Part shown: positions 40,871 through 51,721 of the stretch, one piece after another
Numbering within the stretch: position 1 is the stretch's first letter
How the letters are laid out: each line of letters opens with the position of its first letter
DNA from: Tuctoria greenei
Lineage: Eukaryota > Streptophyta > Magnoliopsida > Poales > Poaceae
Length of the DNA stretch: 64,000 nucleotides
Direction of reading: 5' to 3'
NCBI GenBank assembly: GCA_036927565.1
Contig: JAYESD010000002.1
Coordinates: 143,909,167-143,973,166 of the forward strand
Notes under the pieces: model-generated
Told to the model about the DNA's origin: nothing
Seen by the model: only the letters and a program-made list of their open reading frames with translations
Database searches by the model: none
Position numbers and translations under genes: made by a program

Positions 40871-42084
40871 TGTCGAAGTGTTAGAGCGACACTTCCACTG
40901 GATCTACTAAGGGCAGCCCGCTGAGGTTCTTTGTTCGGCGGGGCTTAGTCCTCAATCAAGTGTACTAGCGGATGGAGTTAGAGATAGTGGTTTTTACGTG
41001 GTTCTGGCCGCAAGGAGCGTAACAACCTACACCACGGTGGATTGTATTGCTGGTGAGTGTGTATGCGTGTGTGTGTGTATCAGGGATTCTGAGTGTGGTC
41101 CTTTGTAACGGTGGCAGTCCGTACCTTTTATAGACCAGACCAGACGCCTTACAAGTGGGGTCCTAGGGCCTGATATGTGGACCCGAGGCAATCTTATCCT
41201 AAAGATCTAAGGCTTCTTTCCTGAGCTTGCTCTGACGTGGACTTGAAGACTCGCCGTCTTGGCACCAACGTCATCAGTAGCCCATGCACCATTTTTGACA
41301 TTGTCACGGGATGTCCCGTCCAACTGTCTCTGTCACCAAAAGCTACCTACTTGGCAGAGTGGGATAGTCCTGCGACACCTCCACTATGATGCAATTGGTC
41401 ACAGCGGTACATGACATTAGGCGTGCACTGCACCATGCGTGTGGGGAAGCCGCGTATCTTCAATCCCTGACGGGGACAAGGGGCACTGTCCTCTTAACTC
41501 CGACGTCCCTCTGCCAGGGCATGTGGTAGGACTATGGCACAACTCGGGAGCTCACCTCTGTAGGGGAGGTCAGATCCCACGTTGTGAACCACGTGGCAAC
41601 TCGGAAGCTCACCTCTACGGTGGAGGTTAGGTCCCGCCTTGCGGGCCACGAGCGGCTCGGGCGCTTACCTCTGTGGGGATGGCTAGGCCTCGTCCTCCTG
41701 GATATGCATCGGTACTGGGAGCTCAACTCTGTGGTGGAGATTAGGTCTCGCCTTGCGATATATGTGGCAGTGCTGGAGCCCACCCATTTGGGAGGTGGTT
41801 CGCCCGATGTCTCTATCCACGTGGCAGCTCTGGAACCCTTCGTCATGGGGAGGAGGGGTCCTTACCTACTGGATACGTGGTTTACCCGGAGGCTTGTCTC
41901 CTAAAGAGGGTGTCGAGCTCCTCCATTGGGTTTCATGCTGATCTTCGGGACCTCCTATCTGTGGTTGATGGGTCCGGAGCTCTTGAACACGTGGCGCCCT
42001 AGGACCCCGCCTCTGCTGGGAGATGAGGGTACCTAGGCGGCTTTAACTTGTGCGCGAGGGTACCCGTTATGTTGGGTACCGACA
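40871..42084 (-). repeat. TatNA-2 3' LTR
   Basis: From TGTCGAAGTGTTAGAG to GGGTACCGACA (1214 bases), homologous over its length to the TatNA-1 LTRs but longer in the G-box block region (41510-41900). TATA box in complement at 41124-41133. Confidence 0.85.
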
Positions 42085-42599
42085 GTGGCCCCTGGGTCCA
42101 CCTTGGGGTGAGGCAACGAGTTTGAGGGTGGATCCCTTATCCTGCCTTTCTACTTGGTCTTTTAATTGTCTTGATCAGTCGATTTGGTGCGCTCCTATGC
42201 TGCTGTGACCATGCGTCCCTCTCTGGTTAAGGTGTCGTGGCACGAGATCTTTGTTTGCTGCGACATTATCGTGACAGTTCCCGAGGCGCCTACTGCACTT
42301 CCGCTGCTTTCAATTCTGTCTTTATGGGAACCGCCGGGTTGCCTTCTTAGGTGGAGAACTGCCCGGGCCGGTTTTCCTGATGGGGGACCTGGGCCCATTT
42401 GTCATGGACGTCGTGGTACGAGCCGTTGATTCTGAGCTCGTTCAAATTTACACAGTACACCCAAATGCCACTAAGGTGCTTAAAAATGGTACCTTTGTGC
42501 ACGATGGAGGTTCCTTCCTCCCGCATGCCCCAAACATTCAAGCCTTCATATTCCTCCTTGAGCATCTACCCACCCTTGAGGTTCTAGACCCCTGCTCCA
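42085..42599. other. TatNA-2 interval between LTR and antisense ORF
   Basis: Begins 'gtggcccctgggtccacc' as in TatNA-1 and is colinear with 16207-16724. No recognisable domain. Confidence 0.45.
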
Positions 42600-44132
42600 A
42601 TGGACTCAGCTCTGCCTCCTTCCCGGATGGAGGATGCCTCTCCCGTGAGGCGGTTTTTTTGGCTGGGAGGACAAGGAACGACGGGATCTGATCATCTTCT
42701 TCCAGGCGTACGCATACTCCAGTTTCGTCCCTCCTATTTCCTCCTTCCTGGTGACACTCCTGGAATTTCATGGGCTTCCGCTTCATCACTTGTCGCCAAA
42801 CTATATTGTGGTGGTGGCGGTGTTCTCACATTTTTGTGAGATGTTTGTCGGGGTGTATCCGAGCGTGCCGATGTTCCGGTAGTTCTTAGTGCTGAGGCGG
42901 TCTAGGAAGAAGAACAAATCCAACTTCCTCGGCGGTTATTGCTTCCAGCATCGGGCCAACAACCCCTTCAAGTACATCACACCACTCTCTTCGGCGAATT
43001 GGGCTGATTGGAGGAAGGACTAGGTGATCGTACAAGTCAACGCTCTCAACCGCCTAGTTATGCCCGCCAGATGGGTGATGATCAGGAAGGTGGCCTGGGA
43101 GGAGCGGCCGGAGTTGGAGCAAACCTACACCCCGATGACAGAGAGGATCCAATTCCTAGTCCACCATGGTCTGTTGGAGTTGAAGGTCATGGCAGACATC
43201 GTCCGTCGATGCCTGTCCCCCCTTCAGCATCATTGTCGTCCTGCATGGCTCTACTTCGGGCTACAGGATGGCACCCGATTGGTGCAGGGTCGCGACACAG
43301 AGGCAACCCCAATAGAGGTGCTCGATGTAATGTCCAAGGCGTGCGGCGACCTACTGTCGGATGACGTCTTCAACTTCGCATGGGCCTGCTCACCACTTTG
43401 CACAGATCGGGACCTTTGTATGATGGTTCTGAAGGAGATGCCCAACCTGGACATGATCGATCTCGCGCCGCGGCAGGTTGGTGATGAGAGCCGGGGCTTG
43501 GCCATCGTCGACTCTTCAGAGGAGTCCACACCTTCTTCATGCTCCTAAGCTTCTAGGACAGAGGAGGCTCCCGCCGTCGGAGGGAAAGACAAGGCGCTGG
43601 TCCCTGACGCAGACAAGGGGAAGGCACCGGTCCCTGACATAGGCAAGGGGAAGGACCTGGTGGTCGAGGTCGTGAAGGAGAAACGCCCTCGGTCGTCACC
43701 AAGGGTGCTGCCGTAGGTGGCCTTCGCTCCAAGTCAACATCCCCCAACGCGCCCCTCTTCAGTATTGGGCATCGACGGTTCTTCGAGGGGAGGCTCGGTC
43801 AATCAAATGGCAGCTCTGCCACCATCGACAGTGGACACGTCATTCAACATCCCCGTCGCTAGTGCGGTCCAAGGTGCCACAGGGGGCTCCGGCAACGTCA
43901 AACCTATAGAGCCTCAGGCAAAAAGGCTTCGAGCCGATGTCGTCGGCAGCTCGAGAGGCTCCGCCAGTGGATCCATCGGAGTTGGTGGAGACACACCAGC
44001 GCAGGGTGGCGGCATCGCTGGTGGTTTTGGTGGAGGCCCAGCTGGGGTGACCTCGCCTGTTACGCCATCGTATTGGCCTGCGGCTTCAGGGTCTCCAAAA
44101 GTGGAGGCTCGCTGGAGCTTCTGGGGACGTCG
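42600..44132 (+). pseudogene. Antisense extra ORF of TatNA-2, exon 1, broken
   Basis: It starts at ATG 42600 (MDSALPPSRMEDASPVRR). A T-run near 42653-42660 shifts the frame by one. It then shows LIIFFQAYAYSSFV, GLPLHHLSPN, FSHFCEMFVGVYP, NNPFKYITPLSSANW, and a long open part 43024-43545 (MARAELEQ-like helical region; CTDRDLCMMVLKEMPN, APRQVGDES). Stops occur at 42882, 43021, 43546 and 43713. The exon ends at 44132 with the donor GTAAGG, and Sire-2 sits inside the intron (44191). The coiled-coil second exon is outside the window. The TAG at 43713 is shared with TatNA-1 (17878). Confidence 0.6.
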
Positions 44133-44190
44133 GTAAGGCATTCTTACCAATGCTTTCTCTATTATCTCGCCTGCTTTTGTTGATTGGTCA

Positions 44191-44886
44191 TGAAAGTGCA
44201 TCTAGGAAACTCTTGTGGGTTTTGGATGGTTTATGACAAGCAAATGAGATCCTAACTACTTTGTTGAGATGAGCACAAGTTTCAATGGGAAAATAAGCAA
44301 AGTGCCAAAAAGAAGGGAGAATGAGGAGCAATGTGAAAAAGAGCTCTAGGAACAAGTGTAGTAGATCATTGTGTATGGAGTGTGTTAAGAAAACACACCC
44401 CAAGAGCTCAAACACAAATAAACACACACATTGCACAAATTTATATAGGGCTGGACTAGTCCGACTGACACCGAACTAGTCCGATATCTTTCGGCACAAG
44501 ATCGGACAAGTCCGATATCACCACGGACTAGTCCGATATCTCTCTGACTAGAATCGGACTAGTCCTCCCTAGTGCGTACTAGTCCTCAAAACACTTCACA
44601 AGTTGCACAAAATCGGACAAGTCTGATCACTCAACGGACTAGTCTGATATCATTCTGATGAAAATTGGACAAGTCCGATATTGGAAGGGACTAGTCCAAA
44701 AACACTCTTACCTAAATCGAACAAGTCCCCCAAGTGCGGACTTGTCACCCAATTCACTTAGGTTTTCACTGATCCGGACAAGTCCGATGATTGTCGGACT
44801 AGTTTGAAGATTTCCAGTAGCAAAATCGGACAAGTCCGCTTCTAGCCGGACAAGTCCGATATTTTGGGACACTTAGGGTTTGCTAC
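44191..44886 (+). repeat. Sire-2 5' LTR, first part, with CGGACTAGTCCG motif array
   Basis: Begins TGAAAGTGCATCTAGG. From 44449 to 44870 it holds about 17 motifs of the form GGACTAGTCCG or GGACAAGTCCG (palindromic or nearly so), mostly followed by ATATC. It is interrupted after GCTAC (44882-44886) by Tek-2. Confidence 0.75.
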
Positions 44887-47717
44887 TATGACACCCGGTT
44901 CCAAAAATGAACCAAGTGAACGCATGTGTGTGCCCAAGATGTTCAACTCACATAAACGAGTGCCTCACAAAAGAGTATACAGAAAATTACCAAAAAACAA
45001 GATTAATTATCAAATTTTATTAAACAAACCATATTATCCTCGAATACAAACTCTAATGAATATTAATGACAAGTTCAACTAATGCAGCGGAAATAAACTA
45101 AATAAGCAAACTAATCAGCTAGGCAACATAAGCAATATGGTATAGCGCAGCTCCAATCAACACCATAGGCAAGCTGACGGTAGACACGGCCTAGAACTCC
45201 GCATTATTGCCATTAAACTCCCAATCCTGACCTGCATCTATTGGTGGGGGATTGCAAGAGTGAGTACATGTCGTACTCAGCAAGTGTGGAAAGTATGAAA
45301 TGTAGCTGATTCAAATGACGAATATAATAAAGTCTAAGTTCTGAAAAGTACATTAAAACATTTGAAAAGCAATATATTATATGTATACGAATCAAACCCA
45401 TCATAAGCCATATAGTTATCATAATGCCAATCCATATTCCATATCCATCATCATATAACAATATCCATATTCAATACTAGAAATCAATTCATAACCATCC
45501 ATGACCATAATTCCAACCATAACCATCCCAAATACCATCCCAATACCGAGTTTCCCCTAATCATGGAAGTTGTCCAGGTGCTCATAACCGGGAGCACGGC
45601 TATCATGATAGTTTTATTAGACTCTGCAGAGCTTGTACCGCTTTACCCACGTGTTTGTGATTTCATCACCTGTCGGCGACTAAAGAAACCTCTCTTATGC
45701 CAATTACACTTCCTTTGGTGTATGGCCAAGAGATCACAAAATAGCCTTTACAAAGGGATTACTAGCCTATTTAGACCCCACATAGGTTTCACCGGTGGCG
45801 ATGTCTTCCACAGAGCACATCTTCAACCAAGGGCCCCCTCTTGAGCCATTCAGATCCCAAGGTAGTCCCACCAATCATCAACAAACCCAATCCGACTACC
45901 CCTTCCCCGAGCATCCTTAATGGTCCAAATAGCACTGGCAAAGCCCTAATTATTTAGCTACGCCGCACCCATACTTGGCCTCGTGGTGGCACTGTAGTCC
46001 TGGCTTATTCTCGCATGAACCGGTCCTTAGATCTAAAGCAAGCAAACCACCATGGCATCCAACCCATCCACATACCTGGCTTGCTTAGATCACCCATTAC
46101 CATATCATATTATCCAGTTCATGTTAACCATAATTTCATCCATGCATAATTAAGTTGAGTGGTATAGTTTTTTTTCCCATCCCAGTTGATTAAGCGAAGC
46201 AAAAGGTAAAAAGCCCTTCCCCACTCTCTACCATATATTCTAGGTGACAAGGGTGGTTAAACAAAGCTAGTAAACTTCCTATCATAGGATTCCCATCAAA
46301 TTGACACAACATGCAGTTTGCAAACAAAACATTTATTTCAAAACAGGACCAATATGCTTCAAGGACACTTGCCTTGCTCTTGTGGTTGAGTAGGTTCAAC
46401 TTCTTCAAACTCTTGGTGTTGTAGATCCTCCGCGGCACTCTCTAGTGCAAATCCGTCTAATCCAAACAATAAACATACAAGACAAGAAACACATCAAAGA
46501 GTGCACAAATATTACTCAATATGACATGACATGCATGATTGGTGCAAATTCAAGGTAGAACTTGTTAATAGTTTGCTTTTAATGATCACTAACTAGTTCT
46601 AATAGCTTTTTACAAGTTTATACAGGTTTGGATGTGATTAGATCTCATTTTAGAATTAATTCAACACAATTTGTCAGCAAAATCGGACTAGTCTGCAAAA
46701 GGCTGGACTAGTCCACACTTCGCAGAACTAGCGAACTAGGGTTTTCTAGATCGACATGAATTTGGAGATTAGGGGATGAATTCATGTAAGGAAAAGAGAA
46801 TAGAAGGTATACCGGGTGTTTAGAACTCCAATGAATCAAGAAACTTGGAGGTAACACTTGGATCTATATGATCTAGGGTTGGTGATGAACTTGGAGATGA
46901 ATTGGTGATGAAGAACGAAAGCTTGATGGAGATCTTGATCCTCTTTCGTTTCCTCCTCTTCTTCTTCTTGCATGGGATCTCCTCCTCCCTCCTTGATGGT
47001 GGCTCTCCACGAACTAGGGTTTGGGTGGGGTTGAAAAGTGGCAAATAGATGTCAAGCAGAGGGGTGGGGTTGTTTATATAGAGGTGGAGGCTAGGGTTAG
47101 ATGGATTTTGAGTTTGAGAGGAGTAGAGGCCGGTTTAGGGTCCCACATGGGCTCTAAAAGAGTTAGGCACGACATCCCTAGGCCCACTTAACATGAAACC
47201 CAAGAAACAAGTCATAAAACAAAAAATCAACTCAGAGTCACAAAATATCGGACAAGTCCGAAAAGGACTGGACTAGTCCGAAGTTGTCCAGAGAAAAAAT
47301 CGGACAAGTCTGGTCAAAAATAGGACAAGTCTGACTTTAGTCAGAGAGGAAATCAGACAAGTCCGCTGGAACACCGGACTAGTCCAGAAAAGTCCAGGGA
47401 CTTAGCAAATTTTCAAGGATTCTTGGAATATCGGACTAGTCGGCACAAAATCGGACAAGTCTGAAAGTTTCCTGAGGAAAAATCGGACTAGTCCGCAGCA
47501 AAAACGGACAATTCCGTTTTTAGTCAGAGAGAAATCGGACTAGTCCTCAGTAAAATCGGACTAGTCCGCACTTTCCTGCATTTTAAGTGCGGTTTTGTTC
47601 CAAATCAATTTTAAATGCTCCAAATCAATTTTAGACTCGTTCCTCTTTATGTGGGTTAATGTTAAACATGTATATGAATGTATGCAAGGCATGATGCATG
47701 AAAATGAGGGTGTTACA
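44887..47717 (-). repeat. Tek-2 3' LTR
   Basis: 2831 bases. In element sense it starts TGTAACACCCTC and ends ..GGGTGTCATA. TATATAAA on the minus strand at 47073-47080 is the likely TATA box. Motif cluster at 47245-47575. The segment 46022-47717 is matched by 51718-53400. Confidence 0.85.
47245..47575. repeat. CGGACTAGTCCG / CGGACAAGTCCG array in Tek-2 LTR
   Basis: About 12 motifs (for example 47246, 47268, 47297, 47374, 47428, 47481, 47555), with two more near 46684 and 46704. They have the same core as the array in the Sire-2 LTR, although Tek-2 is a gypsy element. The same cluster occurs in the other LTR copy at 52955-53255. Confidence 0.8.
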
Positions 47718-47718
47718 A

Positions 47719-47736
47719 ACCTACCCCCCCTTAAAA
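47719..47736 (-). other. Polypurine tract of Tek-2
   Basis: On the minus strand TTTTAAGGGGGGGTAGG directly precedes the LTR start TGTAACACCC. Before it stands the Tekay-type 'gaatctcgagggcgagattc' (complement of 47738-47757). Confidence 0.8.
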
Positions 47737-47759
47737 TGAATCTCGCCCTCGAGATTCGA

Positions 47760-48908
47760 CGCTTTCGGTACCCCGCAGACCGGGTACCCCCGCGCACAAG
47801 GAGAAAACGGCTAAGGACTCGGCCTCTACTTGTAGGCAGAGTCCGAGGCTGCCACGTCGTGGGGGGAAGGACCAGGTCCTACCTCCCCACCCAAGCGGGC
47901 TCTCGAGCTGCCACGTGGCTGGCAGGACCGGACCCTCGCCTCCCCGCCGAGGCGGGCTCCTGTGCTGCCACGTGGCTAGCAGGACCGGACCCTCGCCTCC
48001 CCGCCGAGGCAGGCTCCGGGGCTTCCACGTGGCTGGTAGAACCAAACTCTTGCCTCCCTACCGAGGCGAGCTCCGGGGCTGCCACGTAGCCATTGGAACC
48101 CCCGGGACCAGGCCCGTCTCCCCGCACGGAACGGCTCCTGAACTACCACGTGGCCCGCAGGGCTGAGCCTCCGCCCATCCAAGGAGGTGAGCTCTGGAGG
48201 CGCCCTGTGGCCTTTACAGCCAGGCGCTCAACTGCCCACAGGGGCAGGCTCCGGTGCGACCACGTGGCAGAGGACCAACTCAATGCGGTAGGAGGCAGCA
48301 GTAAAGGAAAGAGTGCGCTGCTCAGACAGGCATTAAGTATGCGCGCCTTCCCCAGGCGAAGCGGAGTCGCGCATGCGAAAGTCAAGGATCCAGTGACCTG
48401 TCTTGTCCAAGTAGCCGGTACAGACCCACTACGCAAGACGGACGAGTGAGCCGCGGGGACAAGACAGCGGGACATGCCTTGCCATCATCAACAACTATGT
48501 GTAGCCCTGGCGCACGATGCGGCGGGATGGCACATTGAAGCCCGTGACAAAGGGAAGTAGATAGCATTTAATCCTAGATCTTGTATAGGATTTGGCTCTC
48601 CCCGGGACGACCTGTCGGGCCCCGGGGCCCACCTTGTGACTGCAGAGTCCTTGGACTATAAAAGGACTCAGCAGGCAACCTTCACAAGGATCGATCAATC
48701 GAAACTCATACACGCTCAAGCAAGGCAATATACAAACACTCCCATGGACGTAGTGTGTTACGCTCCGGCGGCCGGAACCACGTAAACCCTCTGTGTTCAT
48801 CATCTCGCTGCTCTGAATCTCCTGGGACTAGCCCTCATGAATCCAAAGAACCTCCACGGGCTGCTCTCTAAGCAGGTCCGGAGGAAGTGTCGTTTAAGAC
48901 CTTCGACA
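47760..48908 (+). repeat. Tat-C 5' LTR with G-box blocks
   Basis: Starts near 'gctttcggtaccccgcag' (the canonical TGTCGGTACC is not visible; the first bases appear changed) and ends ..CCTTCGACA. Between 47850 and 48265 it has about seven blocks of 55-60 bases with 'gctgccacgtggct' and 'gcctccccgccgaggcgggctcc'. TATA box TATAAAAG at 48657-48664. Confidence 0.75.
48657..48664 (+). promoter_or_regulatory. TATA box of Tat-C LTR
   Basis: TATAAAAG, about 250 bases before the LTR end and downstream of the G-box blocks. Confidence 0.65.
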
Positions 48909-48926
48909 TTTGGCGCGCCAGGAAGG
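48909..48926 (+). other. Primer-binding site of Tat-C
   Basis: TTTGGCGCGCCAGGAAGG immediately after the LTR end. This form of primer site is usual in Tat elements of grasses. Confidence 0.85.
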
Positions 48927-48962
48927 GGCACTTTTTCCCTGTGAAGATTTCCACCAGCAGTA

Positions 48963-50644
48963 ATGGTGAACGGCCATTCCAACACCGGTACATCCAGGCC
49001 GCAGTCACGGTTACAGGCAGTAGCTGAGGACCAGGCATCATCTCGCTCTAGAGCGGGATCCCGCTGTAGAGCAGCAAGGTCGGGACCTTCACATCGCCCT
49101 GCTGTCACCTCACTGGCTGCAGGCCGGCACGCCACACCACGGCGTACTCCAGCCGTGACGACAGCTACAGCGCTGCTGGCAGCGAGCCCGGAGAGTGCGC
49201 TCGCAGCAGCGCGCACGCTACTCCAAAATCCACCTGCTGGAGATGCTCCTCGGGGAGCAGCTCAGCAGTGGATCAACGACGTCGACCACCTCGTCACCGC
49301 TGCGCTCAACGCACCTCCACCAAGGGAGACACATGCCCAGCCGATGCATGTGTCGTTATCACGGACTCCAACAGTTGACCGATGGACGACAGACTCGTGC
49401 TCGACGAGGATCTCGACAACATACCTGAGAACCGGGCTGTAGCGCCCCAGGTCGGGAGAAGACTGCCGAGTCACCATCAAGCGACAGAGGGAGCGGCGGC
49501 GCAACCTCGAGGGAGATCATGGTGCGCCGGGCCATTAGCCCCAGGCCTGCGCCGTGCCTCCACCGTACCAGGCGTACGTCGTGCCTCCACCTCCATAGGC
49601 GTATTCTGCACCAACCCAGCCTCAGGTGTACGCAGGCCTACCTGCTCACCAGGGGTATGCATTGCCATGATCGGCGCCAGCCAGCCCCACCCAAGGGTGT
49701 GCAACTCTGGCACCTCACCTCCGTTTCGTGGTCTGACCACGAATGTTCTGGCCACAAATGCCGGAGAAGTACGACGGGAGCGTCAACCCAAGCGGGTTCC
49801 TGCAGATCTACTCCACCGCGATACTAGCTGCAGGAGGCGACGAGGCCATCATGGCTAACTACTTCCCCGTCGTCCTGATCGGCCCAGCCCGGTCATGGCT
49901 CATGAACCTGCCCCAGGGGTCCATAACCTCCTGGGATGAGCTGTGCCGACAGTTCGTGGCGATCTTCGGCAGTTCCTACAAGCGCCCCGGCACAGAGCTT
50001 GACCTCCACGCCGTCAAACAGTGCACTGGAGAGTCGCTGCGATCGTTCATCCAGCAGTTCTCTCAGGTACGGAACACCATCCCTCATGTCGCTAGCACAT
50101 CAGTTATTGTTGCATTCAGATAGGGTGTGAGGGATAGAAGATGCTCGAGAAGCTAGCCACGCATGAAGTGTGTGATGTCTCTGAGCTGTTCGCTCTAGCA
50201 GACAGATGTGCTAGTGCAGCTGAGGGACGCAACTGGCACTGCCAACCTTCCTTAGAGGCAAGGGAGGCCACCTCGACTGAGGAAGGAGCCTTTGCAAGGA
50301 ACAGCGGCAAGAAGAAGAAGAAGGGCAATGGCAAGAACAAGCCAAAGCCCAGAGCCCATGCGGTGGCGGCCGCGGCACCCGGTGGAGCCCATCCGCCGTG
50401 CCGAGACAAGCGCCCTCGACACTCACCAGAGCCCGAGGAGGCTGACTTCAAGTGCCCAGTGCACCGCACAAATAGCCATAGCGCTTGCAAGTGCCGAGAA
50501 GTGAAGAAGTTCGTGGAGCACTTCCGCAAGCAGAAGCAAAAGCAGCAGCGCCAGGAGGGCGCGCCTCCCCACCAAAGGGAGGGCAAACACAAGGTCGATC
50601 CTGAAAAGGAGAATGACAGCGAGATGGGGTTCCAGGAACTCTAG
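48963..50644 (+). pseudogene. gag: Tat-C gag, broken
   Basis: Starts MVNGHSNTGTS at 48963. The N-terminal helical part (SPESALAAARTLL, QQWINDVDHLV) is followed by a frame loss after about 49440. The capsid core (Retrotrans_gag) lies at 49743-50123: FWPQMPEKYDGSVNP, ARSWLMNLPQGSI, WDELCRQFVAIF and LDLHAVKQCTGESLRSF. An in-frame TAG (50121, from AFRQGVRD-like sequence) precedes MLEKLATHEVCDVSELF. A Lys-rich segment (KKKKKGNGKNKPK) and the zinc-knuckle-like CPVHRTNSHSACKC follow, with a stop at 50642. It is inactive from at least three breaks. Confidence 0.75.
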
Positions 50645-51721
50645 AGGGCGGTGAAGGCCGTCTTCGAAGGTGGCGACTCCGACTCCAGCAGCGATAAGGA
50701 GCACCACAAGACTCTCCACGTCATCTACGGGGGTGCCACAGATCCCACGTCCCAAAACGCAGTGAAAACTCTATGACGGGCAGTGGCCGTAGTGGCCCCC
50801 GCTCCGAGCCCGGCTCCCCACCACAAGAGGATGAGCACAGCAATCATCTTTGACGCCTCTGACTGCCCGAAGAACATGGCAGGAGCAGGCGTACTCCCAT
50901 TGCTGGTGTCCCCGACCATTGCCAACGTGAAGGTCTTTCACGTGGTGATTGATGGTGGGGCACGCCTCAACCTCATCTCCACGGTGGCCTTCCGGAAGGT
51001 GCAGCTGCCGATGTCCCGGCTCATACCTTCGAGCCCGTTCTCAGGTGTCAGACCGGGGCAAATCCTCCCGTATGGTAACATTCACCTCCCAGTGACCTTT
51101 GGGACCCCGGAGAATTACCGTACGGAGAGCGTTTCGTTCGACGTGGCGGACGTCGACCTCCCCTTCAATGCAATCATCAGAAGATCAGCGCTCTACATGT
51201 TCATGGCTGTAGCCCACTACGGCTACCTCGTCCTGAAGATGTCGACACCTTACGGCGTCCTCGGGGTCAGAGGGGACCGCTCAGCTGCAGTATCCGCCTT
51301 GGAGCAGCTCCAGGCGCTCGCAGCAGGGAGGGCTCCGGCTCCGGGGGTCGCGAAGGAGAGCCGACCAGAACAGGGTCCAACGTAGCGGGCCTCCACTTCT
51401 GCACCCCACATGCGACCAGACGACGACGTCCCGATAAAGGTCGTCCGGATTGGCTCTAAGGCTGCCCAGACAACCCGCATCGTGGGGAACCTGGACAGCA
51501 AATAGGAACTCGCGCTCGTCACCTTCCTCCGGGACAACGTTGATGTGTTTGCATGGCAACCATCACAAATGCCCGGGATCCCCAGGGAGGTGATTGAGCA
51601 CCATCTGAAGATCTACCCCGACGTCCGACCGGTGCAACAGAAGCCCAGGAAACAGTCCATCGAGCGGCAGAACTTCATCCGTGAAGAAATCAAGAAGCTG
51701 CTCGATGCTGGTTTCATCCGG
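50645..51721 (+). pseudogene. pol: Tat-C protease and start of reverse transcriptase, truncated
   Basis: The frame is open for 200 codons at 50783-51385 after a TGA at 50774. It contains IIFDASDCPKNMAGAGVLPL and the aspartic-protease segment VIDGGARLNLIS, then IPSSPFSG, LPYGNIHLPVTFGTP and HYGYLVLKMSTP. After a TAG at 51384 and another at 51504 comes the RT lead-in: LVTFLRDNVDVFAWQPSQMPGI, EHHLKIYPDVRPVQQK, EEIKKLLDAGFIR. There the sequence passes into Tek-2 LTR DNA. In the protease DGGS-type motif, Ala stands where Ser is usual (DGGA). Confidence 0.75.

Larger units (their letters stand above)
40871..44190 (-). mobile_element. TatNA-2: second non-autonomous Tat element, left (3') part
   Basis: The LTR is 40871-42084, followed by an interior colinear with TatNA-1 16207-18345, including the antisense ORF. 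It is cut at 44190 by Sire-2 and the rest lies beyond the window. It is inserted in Tat-host pol about 490 bases from TatNA-1. The target duplication cannot be checked because the other end is outside the window. Confidence 0.75.
47760..51721 (+). mobile_element. Tat-C: Tat-type gypsy element, 5' part only
   Basis: LTR about 47760-48908, primer site 48909-48926, gag, protease and the first codons of RT (GFIR), then a sudden stop at 51718-51721 where Tek-2 LTR sequence begins. It is on the plus strand inside Tek-2. It supplies the reference for what TatNA-1 lost: the intact gag core and the start of RT. Confidence 0.8.

Noticed and set aside
44864..45082. Plus-strand frame of 72 codons at the Tek-2 border
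   Set aside because: It spans the junction between Sire-2 LTR and Tek-2 LTR and is therefore a chance fusion.
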